Assembly (NCBI RefSeq): GCF_030216305.1
Contig: NZ_JASOKT010000001.1
Location: forward strand, 248,001 to 312,000
DNA: 64,000 nucleotides
Direction of reading: 5' to 3'
Origin: Actinotignum timonense
GTDB lineage: Bacteria; Actinomycetota; Actinomycetes; Actinomycetales; Actinomycetaceae
The position numbers were made by a program, and so were the translations under genes. Below the pieces are notes generated by a model that was not told where the DNA came from, did no database searches, and saw only the letters and a program-made list of their open reading frames with translations. The first letter of the stretch is position 1. Every line of letters starts with the position of its first letter. This document shows positions 1 to 6,768 of the stretch, piece after piece.

Positions 1-295
1 TGCCCGCGCACTGGCCTCCGACGCGGAGTTCTTGCTCCTGGATGAGCCCGGTGAGCACCTTGACCCGGAAACCGCCGATGAGCTTATCCGCGATTTGCTC
101 CGGGCCGGTAAGAATAGCTCCGACCCGCGTACTATTATCTTGGTGACGCACCGGCTCACGCCCCTCGATGCGGCCGACGAGGTTATTGTGATAACCCGTG
201 ATGAGGGCGGTATCGCCCACGTGAGCGCGCGCGGCACCCACGAGGAGCTCACCGAAAGGCTCGCCTCATACGCATGGGCGGCGAAACAGGAATAA
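1..295 (+). CDS. cydC: ABC exporter ATP-binding protein, C-terminal fragment (probably CydC)
   Basis: Only the last ~98 residues of the reading frame are in the window; the gene starts to the left. The fragment opens with the end of the ABC signature helix region (ARALASDAEF), then Walker B with the catalytic Glu (LLLDEPGEHLD) and the H-loop (VTHR), followed by the short tail usual for exporter half-transporters. These parts hydrolyse ATP to drive export across the membrane. The CydC assignment (thiol exporter needed for cytochrome bd assembly) rests on the following GAF-type histidine kinase, an arrangement known downstream of cydDC in actinobacteria; it is an inference, and another ABC half-transporter is possible. 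Confidence 0.6.
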   Translation, partial: ARALASDAEFLLLDEPGEHLDPETADELIRDLLRAGKNSSDPRTIILVTHRLTPLDAADEVIVITRDEGGIAHVSARGTHEELTERLASYAWAAKQE

Positions 296-297
296 GG

Positions 298-1986
298 ATG
301 CTGGATACCACAACGGTTATTTTCAATGCGCTGGCCTTGACCGCGCGCCTGGATCGCACCCAGGTGCTCGAAAATCTGGCCGGCGCCGGATTGAAACTAA
401 CCGGGGCATCCAGCGCCGCCGTTCTCATATTCAATTCGGCGGAAAAGGTGACGAGCATTGTCACCCTGGGCCAGCCGCTGCCCGCGGCTGCCAGCCTCAC
501 CCCCACCAGCCTGGATCGGGACCTGACCAGCTTGGGCGATGAGGATACCGTGATGTGGGATCGCGCCGAGGCGGTGAGCGCCGTCCACGATGAGAGCGGC
601 ATCATCCCGGAACCCGCCGCTGGCAGCACTCCGCTCAGCGCCGCCGGCCACCAGGACGGCATCTACGGCCCGGGTATCACGAATTTCCTCACCTCCCGCC
701 TCATGACCGGGAACCGGGTGCTCGCCCGGGTGATCTTCTTTAACAAGCCCGGGGCTTTTAGCGAATCAGATATTAACCTCATTGCGCTCTTGGCGCGCGC
801 GGCCACCATCGCCGTCGAAAATGCGCGCCTGTACGAGGAATCGAACTCCCGTGCGCAGTGGCTTTCTGCCTCACGGCGCATCACTATCGCGCTGCTGCAA
901 GGAAGCGACGAAGAAGAAGCCCTCCAGCTCATCGCCACGGAAATGCGGCGGGTAGCGGATGCCGATCTGGCCCTCATTATTCTGCCTTCGGTAGCCGATA
1001 CCTGGGCCTGCGAATTCGTGGCGGGGGAAGCCGGGCAGGACCTGGTGGGAACCACCTTCGGGCGGGATTCCCGGGCGCGGGCCGTAGCCCAAAGCGGGCT
1101 CGGGCGCATTATCGATACGAGCACCGCGGCTCCCTCCCCCGATAATCCCCTCGACCGTTTCGGCCCGCTTCTCTACGCGCCGATGGCCGGCGGGGATACC
1201 GCACGCGGCGTTATTATCCTGGCCCGGCTGCGCGGGCGCGCCGAATTCGACATGGTTGATTTGACGATGGCGGAAAGCGTGGCCAACCAAGCCGCCCTCG
1301 CCCTGGAACTGGCCGATGCCCGCTATGTGCAAGCCCAATCGGCCCAGCTGGAAGAACGCTCCCGCATTTCGCGCGATCTGCACGATTTCGCGATCCAGCA
1401 GTTGTTTGCTTCCGGGATGCGCCTATCCGCGCTGCGTGACGATTTGGCAACCGAGGATGCGGTGGCCGATAACGTGCTCGATTCCCTCGATAACGCCATC
1501 GAGTCGATTGACGAATCCGTGGCGCAGATCCGCCAGATTATTTACTCGCTGCGCGGCCCGGATACGTCCGTCCCAGTAGTTTCACGCCTGCGCCGCGAGG
1601 TCAGCTCCGTCACGGCGCAGCTCGGTTTCACCCCGAGCCTGCGGATTACCGTGCGCGGCGAAGATATTGATAGCGGCACGCACACCGAAATCGATGATGC
1701 TATCGGTTCGGATATTAGCGACGACGTTATCGCGGTGGTGCGCGAATGCCTCTCCAATGCGGTGCGCCACGCCCACGCCCATTCCATCACCGTGACCGTC
1801 ACCGTCACCGACCGTGATATTAGCGTGGAAGTTGCCGATGACGGCGTGGGCATTGGCGAATTGAGCCGGCGTTCGGGGCTGTCTAATCTGGCCGCCCGGG
1901 CCCGGCGCCACCACGGCACTTTCTCCATCGCTCCGGGAAGCGAACGCGGTACCGTGGTGCGCTGGCGGGCCCTTATTGACGGATAA
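298..1986 (+). CDS. GAF-domain sensor histidine kinase, NarL/DevS type
   Basis: A 562-residue cytoplasmic kinase without membrane segments. Two GAF-like sensory regions (about residues 20-175 and 185-340) precede a HisKA_3 dimerisation helix with the phospho-acceptor His near 362 (SRDLHDFAIQQLFASG), which resembles the DevS/DosT H-box, then a HATPase domain with N-box ECLSNAVRHAH and G-box ADDGVGIG. It should autophosphorylate and pass phosphate to a NarL-type regulator, most simply the one encoded convergently just downstream. ATG at 298 is preferred over an upstream ATG at 274 because it follows an AGGA-type ribosome site and barely touches the preceding gene. The signal sensed is unknown; redox or oxygen is a guess from the putative cydC neighbour. 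Confidence 0.9.
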   Translation: MLDTTTVIFNALALTARLDRTQVLENLAGAGLKLTGASSAAVLIFNSAEKVTSIVTLGQPLPAAASLTPTSLDRDLTSLGDEDTVMWDRAEAVSAVHDESGIIPEPAAGSTPLSAAGHQDGIYGPGITNFLTSRLMTGNRVLARVIFFNKPGAFSESDINLIALLARAATIAVENARLYEESNSRAQWLSASRRITIALLQGSDEEEALQLIATEMRRVADADLALIILPSVADTWACEFVAGEAGQDLVGTTFGRDSRARAVAQSGLGRIIDTSTAAPSPDNPLDRFGPLLYAPMAGGDTARGVIILARLRGRAEFDMVDLTMAESVANQAALALELADARYVQAQSAQLEERSRISRDLHDFAIQQLFASGMRLSALRDDLATEDAVADNVLDSLDNAIESIDESVAQIRQIIYSLRGPDTSVPVVSRLRREVSSVTAQLGFTPSLRITVRGEDIDSGTHTEIDDAIGSDISDDVIAVVRECLSNAVRHAHAHSITVTVTVTDRDISVEVADDGVGIGELSRRSGLSNLAARARRHHGTFSIAPGSERGTVVRWRALIDG

Positions 1987-1987
1987 A

Positions 1988-2032
1988 TGCCCGTTTAGAT
2001 GATAGCGACAGGCGCAAGCACCTAAGCGGGCA
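1988..2032. terminator. Inverted repeat between convergent kinase and regulator genes
   Basis: Arms TGCCCGTTTAG (1988-1998) and CTAAGCGGGCA (2022-2032) pair over 11 positions with one wobble around a 23-base loop, just after the kinase stop. No T-run follows on either strand, so termination is inferred from position between two convergent genes. Confidence 0.4.
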
Positions 2033-2089
2033 CTATGGCTGCCGGCTCAACCGGGTGACTGCACAGCCGCTCCGCCACAACAAGCGTTC

Positions 2090-2728
2090 TTACTGGTTAC
2101 GCCAACCGGTGGCACGCTGGCCGGCAACCCACGCGGCCACCTGGGTGCGCCGCTGCAGTCCCATCTTGGACAGCAGCGAGGTGATGTGGTTCTTCACTGT
2201 CTTTTCTGCCACCCCGAGCTGCTCGCCGATTTCCCGGTTGGATAGCCCATCCCCGATTAGCTCAAGAACATTGCGTTCCGAGGGGGTGAGATCCGCGGTG
2301 GGGTCGTCATGATCGGCGCGCCGGCGCGAGACCGTGCGCTCATCGAGCAGAACGCGCCCTTCGGCCACGGCCTTGATATTGTCCGAGATTTCCGCCCCGC
2401 GCACCGACTTCAAGAGGTACGCTTTCGCGCCGGCGTTGAGGGATTCGGAGAGGGCGTCGTCGTCATCAAAAGAGGTGAGGACGATGCACTTGGTATCCGG
2501 GCTGACCTCCTGGAATTGATTAATAATGTCAATTCCGGTGCCGTCCGGGAGGCGCAGATCCACCAGCGCCACATCGGGGAGTACCAGGCCGCCGCGCCGC
2601 ACCGCTTCTTCTACGCATCCGGCTTCAGCGACCACCTCGAGGCCCTCCGAACGGTCAACCACCTCAATGATTCCCCGCCGTACCACTTCATGATCATCAA
2701 TAATCATGACGCGAATATTTTGTGCCAC
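2090..2728 (-). CDS. NarL/FixJ-family two-component response regulator
   Basis: A 212-residue regulator. Residues 5-120 are a receiver domain with the acidic pair D11-D12, the phosphorylated Asp at 57 (VDLRLPDG), Thr85 and Lys107 (LLKS). Residues 145-205 are a LuxR-type helix-turn-helix (LTPSERNVLELIGDGLSNREI, then KTVKNHITSLLSKM). Phosphorylation should promote dimerisation and DNA binding. It is encoded tail-to-tail with the GAF kinase, so the two form a likely pair although not one operon. Translation starts at GTG 2728, behind a strong AGGAGGG site at a 7-base spacing. The DevR/DosR-like appearance is at family level only; targets are unknown. Confidence 0.92.
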   Translation of the reverse strand: MAQNIRVMIIDDHEVVRRGIIEVVDRSEGLEVVAEAGCVEEAVRRGGLVLPDVALVDLRLPDGTGIDIINQFQEVSPDTKCIVLTSFDDDDALSESLNAGAKAYLLKSVRGAEISDNIKAVAEGRVLLDERTVSRRRADHDDPTADLTPSERNVLELIGDGLSNREIGEQLGVAEKTVKNHITSLLSKMGLQRRTQVAAWVAGQRATGWRNQ

Positions 2729-2781
2729 GCGCCGGCCCTCCTTTGTGCATCACCATCATCGGTCAATAATCCGCCCTTATT

Positions 2782-3663
2782 CTACCCAATCGGAGCGACT
2801 TGACATACCGGGCACAGCGTGGTGGAACGGCCCCCGAGGGTAATTTTCTGCAAGGGGGCACCGCAGCGCGCGCAGGGCTGCCCGGCCCGCCCGTAGGCCT
2901 GCAAAGACCGCTCAAAATAGCCGCTCTCCCCATTGACATGCACATATAGCTGATCAAACGACGTTCCGCCGGCAGCCAGCGCGGCCTCGAGTACCTCCCG
3001 CCCGGCATTGAGCAGTGCCTGCGCCGCAGCCGCGGGGAGCGCCGTCGCCTCCGGGTGGATGCGCGCCCGGTAGAGCATTTCATCGGCGTAAATATTGCCG
3101 ATCCCGGAAACAATCTCCTGGTCGAGGAGCACCCGTTTAAGCGCGCGCCGCGTGGTGCCGAGAATGTCGAGTAGCGCGCTTTCGTCCAAATAAGGGTCGA
3201 GCAGGTCGCGGGCAATATGCGCCACGGGCGCGGGTACGACGGCGCGCTTGGATCCCGCCCCGCCCGGCTGGCCATCAGCGGTGGCCTGGAAAGTGACCGG
3301 CGCCAGGTAGCCGAAAGTGCGCTGGTCCACGAAGTCAAGGAGCAGACCGTTATCGAGCTCGAAGCGGGCCCGCAGGTGGCGGCGCTGCCCGGCAGTGCTT
3401 TCTTCCTCGCCCGGCTCATCCACCCGGAACTGCCCGGACATACCCAGGTGGGCAAGGAGCGCCAGGTCCTCTCCCATATCGCACCACAGGAATTTTCCGC
3501 GCCGCACCACCGCTCGCACAGTGCGACCCACCACCGGGGCCAGGCCCTGCGGGGCACGGCGGATCACGCGGGTTCCGAAAGCACGGGCACCAAGAATGCG
3601 CCGGCCGACCAGGTGCTCGGCCAGCCCGCGCCGAATGGATTCAACTTCGGGAAGTTCGGGCAC
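2782..3663 (-). CDS. mutM: Formamidopyrimidine-DNA glycosylase (Fpg/MutM)
   Basis: Base-excision repair enzyme that removes 8-oxoguanine and formamidopyrimidines and nicks the abasic site. The N-terminus MPELPEVE places the catalytic Pro at position 1 after Met removal with Glu next to it; LGMSGQ and the helix-two-turn-helix VSGIGNIYADEMLYRA follow; the C-terminal zinc finger has four Cys (CARCGAPL ... LCPVCQ). At 293 residues it is the usual length. It is last in the leftward block coaD-sepIVA-yceD-rnc-mutM and begins 9 bases after rnc, a gene order well conserved in actinobacteria. Confidence 0.96.
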   Translation of the reverse strand: MPELPEVESIRRGLAEHLVGRRILGARAFGTRVIRRAPQGLAPVVGRTVRAVVRRGKFLWCDMGEDLALLAHLGMSGQFRVDEPGEEESTAGQRRHLRARFELDNGLLLDFVDQRTFGYLAPVTFQATADGQPGGAGSKRAVVPAPVAHIARDLLDPYLDESALLDILGTTRRALKRVLLDQEIVSGIGNIYADEMLYRARIHPEATALPAAAAQALLNAGREVLEAALAAGGTSFDQLYVHVNGESGYFERSLQAYGRAGQPCARCGAPLQKITLGGRSTTLCPVCQVAPIG

Positions 3664-3672
3664 GCCTACCTA

Positions 3673-4452
3673 CTAGGATTCCGCGCCGGCAGTGCCGTCG
3701 GTGGCGGATGCACCCGTGCCGGGAGCTGCGTCGTCGTTCTTATCCTCAGCCACCGGCTGTACTTCGCCTTTCTCGATCAGATCGGCGAGAATCCGGTAGG
3801 AGGCTTCCGCGGCGGCGTGGCGCGCGTTCTTTTGCGAGGTGCCTTCGCCGCTGCCCCATGCGCGCCCGGCCATCGACGCAACGGCCGTGAAAACGCGGGC
3901 GTGGTCCGGGCCGGTGGAGCTGAGTTCGAACTCCATGGTGCCGTCCCAACCCAGGCCGTGCGCGAGCTCTTCGAAACTCGTTTGCCAATCGAGGTTCGGG
4001 CCCAGCACGGAGGCGTCTTTGATCTTGGAATCGAGGAGTCGATCCACGATTTCGCGGGTGGGTTCCATCCCGTGTTCCAGGTAGGTGGCGGCGATCAGCG
4101 CTTCCACGGTATCGGAAAGGATGGAGTCCTTATTGCGCCCGCCGGAGCGGTCTTCCCCGCGGCCCAGGCGCAGGGAATCGCCCAGGTTGATACGCCGCGC
4201 CACATCGGCGAGTGCCTTTTCGGACACCGCGTAGGTTTTCATCTGGGACATATCACCTTCGGAAGCGTCCGGGTATTCCCGAAAAACTTTCTCCGCGATA
4301 ATGAGACCCAAAATGGAGTCACCCAGGAATTCCAGGCGTTCGTTATGGGGTTCGTCGTGTTCGAAAGCGAAGCTGCGATGCGTGAGGGCGCGGCGCAGCA
4401 GCGGCCGGGGCAGGTCAATTCCCCACTGTTCCACTAATTCGCGATAGGCCAT
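3673..4452 (-). CDS. rnc: Ribonuclease III
   Basis: Double-strand-specific endoribonuclease that processes rRNA precursors and structured mRNAs. The family signature NERLEFLGDSILG is at residues 38-50 and contributes metal-binding Glu and Asp; a second acidic site follows near DTVEALIAA. A double-stranded RNA-binding domain occupies about residues 155-230 (WQTSFEELAHGLG ... KNARHAAAEASYRIL). The acidic, low-complexity C-terminus after residue 230 is an extension. Gene order yceD-rnc-mutM is normal, except that rpmF, which usually separates yceD from rnc, is absent. Confidence 0.96.
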   Translation of the reverse strand: MAYRELVEQWGIDLPRPLLRRALTHRSFAFEHDEPHNERLEFLGDSILGLIIAEKVFREYPDASEGDMSQMKTYAVSEKALADVARRINLGDSLRLGRGEDRSGGRNKDSILSDTVEALIAATYLEHGMEPTREIVDRLLDSKIKDASVLGPNLDWQTSFEELAHGLGWDGTMEFELSSTGPDHARVFTAVASMAGRAWGSGEGTSQKNARHAAAEASYRILADLIEKGEVQPVAEDKNDDAAPGTGASATDGTAGAES

Positions 4453-4463
4453 ACGTACTCCGC

Positions 4464-5024
4464 TTACTCCTGTGCTCGCAGCTGGGCTTCCAGCGCGTCC
4501 AGGGCATCCGAGCGCCGCGGCGGGGCCTCATGGTGGTGCCCTTCGGGCAGGTCTTCCAGGCGTTCCCCGCAGCCGGCGCACAGGCCCTGGCAGGTGGGCG
4601 AACACAGCGGCTGGAAGGGCAGGTTGAGCACGATGGCATCGCGCAGTACCGGTTCCAGGTCCACGTGGTCATCCTCAATAACCGGGTGTTCTTCGGCGTC
4701 CTCATCCCCTTCGGCGATGAGTTCGGCGCGCCGCTGCGGGTAGTAGGCCAGGTCGGATACGTCCTGGGTGCGTTCTTCGTGAATATCACGCAGGCAGCGC
4801 GAGCACTGGCCCGCAACCGTGAAATGCACCTGCCCGCCGATGTACACGCCTTCGGAAACCGAGGTGAGGCTGAGGTCTACATCCAGCTCGGATCCGGTGG
4901 GGACGGTCATGAGCTCGATACCCAGATCCGCGGGGGCGGCAAAAGTTTCCCGCACCGGCATGAGGGAGCCGTCGCTACGCGGTAAATCGTGCAGCGACAC
5001 AACAAAAGGACTGCGAAGGTCCAC
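4464..5024 (-). CDS. yceD: YceD/DUF177 family protein (rRNA-associated)
   Basis: A 186-residue member of the DUF177/YceD family, which is linked with 23S rRNA accumulation in other bacteria and plants. Family features are the central CSRCLRDI motif and the C-terminal Cys-rich segment (CSPTCQGLCAGCGERL), which together could hold a metal. The start codon overlaps the stop of the upstream sepIVA-like gene by one base, which indicates translational coupling. In most bacteria the next gene is rpmF (ribosomal protein L32); here only 11 bases separate this stop from the rnc start, so rpmF has moved or been lost from this place. Confidence 0.88.
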   Translation of the reverse strand: MDLRSPFVVSLHDLPRSDGSLMPVRETFAAPADLGIELMTVPTGSELDVDLSLTSVSEGVYIGGQVHFTVAGQCSRCLRDIHEERTQDVSDLAYYPQRRAELIAEGDEDAEEHPVIEDDHVDLEPVLRDAIVLNLPFQPLCSPTCQGLCAGCGERLEDLPEGHHHEAPPRRSDALDALEAQLRAQE

Positions 5025-5617
5025 TATTCCTCCTCGGAATGATCAAAAACAGCGTCGGTGGTTTCTTGGCGGCTGGCGAGAACTTCCCGGCCCGCGTAAA
5101 TCTGGGCGAGGGCCGCATCCATTTTTTCGTGCGCGGCCCGCACGGCTTCTTCCAGCGCGGCGGCCACCCCGTTTACCTGGCCTTCCAAGGTGGCGAGGGT
5201 GGAATCGGAGTAGTGGTTGGCGCCGTCGCGCAGCCGTTCGGCCTTCTGCTTGGCCTCATCCTCAATCCGGGCGGCGGTGGAGCGCGCCGCGATGGTGATG
5301 GCGTCATTGGAGACGAGCCGGCTAGCCTGGGCGCGCGCTTCGGCCACAATATTTTCCGCATCCTGGCGGGCCGAGGCAATAATACTGGCGGCTTCCTGGC
5401 GGCCGGATGCGCGCACCGAATCGATATCGGCCAGCACGTCATCGGCACGAAGCACCTGGTCGGGCACCGCATCGCGGGCGAGCTGGAGCAGGTCACGCAC
5501 CTCGGATTGGTTGATCATCACCGAGGCGGACATGGGGATGGACCGGGCGTTATCCACCAGGGCGAGGAGCTCATCGAGGATCTCCACCACCGATTCCCCG
5601 CGCGTATCCTGAGTCAT
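5024..5617 (-). CDS. sepIVA: SepIVA-like coiled-coil septation protein (DivIVA-related)
   Basis: A 197-residue protein, almost wholly charged helix, with a short N-terminal DivIVA-like segment (VEILDELLALVDNARSIPMSASVMIN) and an Ala/Glu/Arg-rich coiled coil from about residue 60 to 180. It occupies the position between coaD and yceD held in mycobacteria by SepIVA (Rv2927c/MSMEG_2416), a septum-associated protein needed for division. Assignment rests on synteny and architecture. The start overlaps the coaD end by 4 bases and the stop overlaps the yceD start, so the three genes are translationally coupled. Another possibility is a generic DivIVA-domain protein of wall growth. Confidence 0.72.
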   Translation of the reverse strand: MTQDTRGESVVEILDELLALVDNARSIPMSASVMINQSEVRDLLQLARDAVPDQVLRADDVLADIDSVRASGRQEAASIIASARQDAENIVAEARAQASRLVSNDAITIAARSTAARIEDEAKQKAERLRDGANHYSDSTLATLEGQVNGVAAALEEAVRAAHEKMDAALAQIYAGREVLASRQETTDAVFDHSEEE

Positions 5618-6087
5618 TGCATCTCCTCTTCCAAAGCCCGCGCCACCCGCGCGGGAACGAAACTCCGCACGTCACCTTTGTGCCGTGCCACATCTTTGAC
5701 CAGCGAGGAGGCAATATGGCCTTTCGCCGGGTCCCCCACCAGGAACACCGTTTCGATGCCCGATATTTCCCGGTTCATGAGCGCCATGGGGTATTCCGCA
5801 TCCAGATCCACCGCGGAACGCAGCCCCTTGACGATGGCGTCCGCCCGGATATCGCGGCAAAAATCCACCAGCAGCCCGCCGAAATCCTCCACCCGCACAT
5901 TGGCCATGTGGCGCACTTCTTCGCGAATGAACTCCACGCGTTGCCGCGGCGAAAAAAGCGGATTTTTCGAAGAGTTATGCGCGACCAGAATAACAACCTC
6001 GTCAAAGAGGGAAGCGGCGCGGGCAAAAACGTCGAGATGTCCGAAAGTGACGGGATCGAAGGATCCGGGGCAGACTGCAAGCGTCAT
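5614..6087 (-). CDS. coaD: Phosphopantetheine adenylyltransferase
   Basis: Penultimate step of coenzyme A synthesis: 4'-phosphopantetheine plus ATP gives dephospho-CoA. At 157 residues it has the normal CoaD length. The nucleotidyltransferase motif is at residues 6-19 (CPGSFDPVTFGHLD, with the TxGH-type His), and the KGLRSAVDLDAEYPMALMNR region and a C-terminal ISSSLVKD-like segment (IASSLVKDVARH) are conserved. The gene is the middle of the leftward operon rsmD-coaD-sepIVA and overlaps sepIVA by 4 bases. Confidence 0.96.
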   Translation of the reverse strand: MTLAVCPGSFDPVTFGHLDVFARAASLFDEVVILVAHNSSKNPLFSPRQRVEFIREEVRHMANVRVEDFGGLLVDFCRDIRADAIVKGLRSAVDLDAEYPMALMNREISGIETVFLVGDPAKGHIASSLVKDVARHKGDVRSFVPARVARALEEEMQ

Positions 6088-6135
6088 AGTTATAGCCTAA
6101 TCTTTCCTGAGGCGCTCGGCCTAGTCGACGCGCGA

Positions 6136-6765
6136 TTATTGCGCGCTCTCGGCCGACGCGGGGCGCTCGCTCGCCGCCGCGGTTGCGCCGGGCGTTGCCG
6201 TTTCTCCGCCTTCCGTGCCCGCGCTGCGCTGCGCCGTCCACAGCGTCGCGGTCCCGTAACGGCGCGAATCATCGAGTTCCCACCCCTCCGGCCAGCTCGG
6301 TTCCGGTGAGGAGCTATCGCGTTCCACTACGACGACGGCGTCCGCGGCTACATGCGGGGCCAGGCCTTCGAGCACTTTCGTGATCTGTGCTTCTGTATAA
6401 CGGTAGGGCGGATCCACGAAAACGGCATCGAAACGATAATTCGGTTCCTGGGAAAGATACTTTTCCGCTTTCATCCGTACCACGGTCACATCGAGGTGGG
6501 CGCGGGCAGCATTGTCACGAATAATGCTGACGGCCGGCCCTTCCGATTCAACCAGCACGACGGCGCGTGCCCCGCGGCTTTTCGCTTCCAAACCCAAGGC
6601 ACCCGAGCCAGCAAAAAGATCCAGGACTTCCCCATCCGCAATAAAGCCGCGATGGTCGAGCCGGGAAAATACCGCTTCGCGGGCTTTTTCCGAGGTGGGG
6701 CGGGTTCCCGAACTCGGCACCCGCAAAATATGCCCCTTGGCGGTTCCGGCAACAATACGTGTCAT
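6136..6765 (-). CDS. rsmD: 16S rRNA (guanine-966-N2)-methyltransferase
   Basis: S-adenosylmethionine-dependent enzyme that methylates G966 of 16S rRNA in the small ribosomal subunit. The SAM-binding motif LDLFAGSGALGLE lies at about residues 48-60 and the catalytic VDPPY at 117-121. The last ~25 residues are a low-complexity Ala/Thr/Glu tail. The start lies 3 bases after the recG stop, and coaD follows after 48 bases, so it is part of the recG-rsmD-coaD leftward operon. Confidence 0.94.
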   Translation of the reverse strand: MTRIVAGTAKGHILRVPSSGTRPTSEKAREAVFSRLDHRGFIADGEVLDLFAGSGALGLEAKSRGARAVVLVESEGPAVSIIRDNAARAHLDVTVVRMKAEKYLSQEPNYRFDAVFVDPPYRYTEAQITKVLEGLAPHVAADAVVVVERDSSSPEPSWPEGWELDDSRRYGTATLWTAQRSAGTEGGETATPGATAAASERPASAESAQ

Positions 6766-6768
6766 TGC

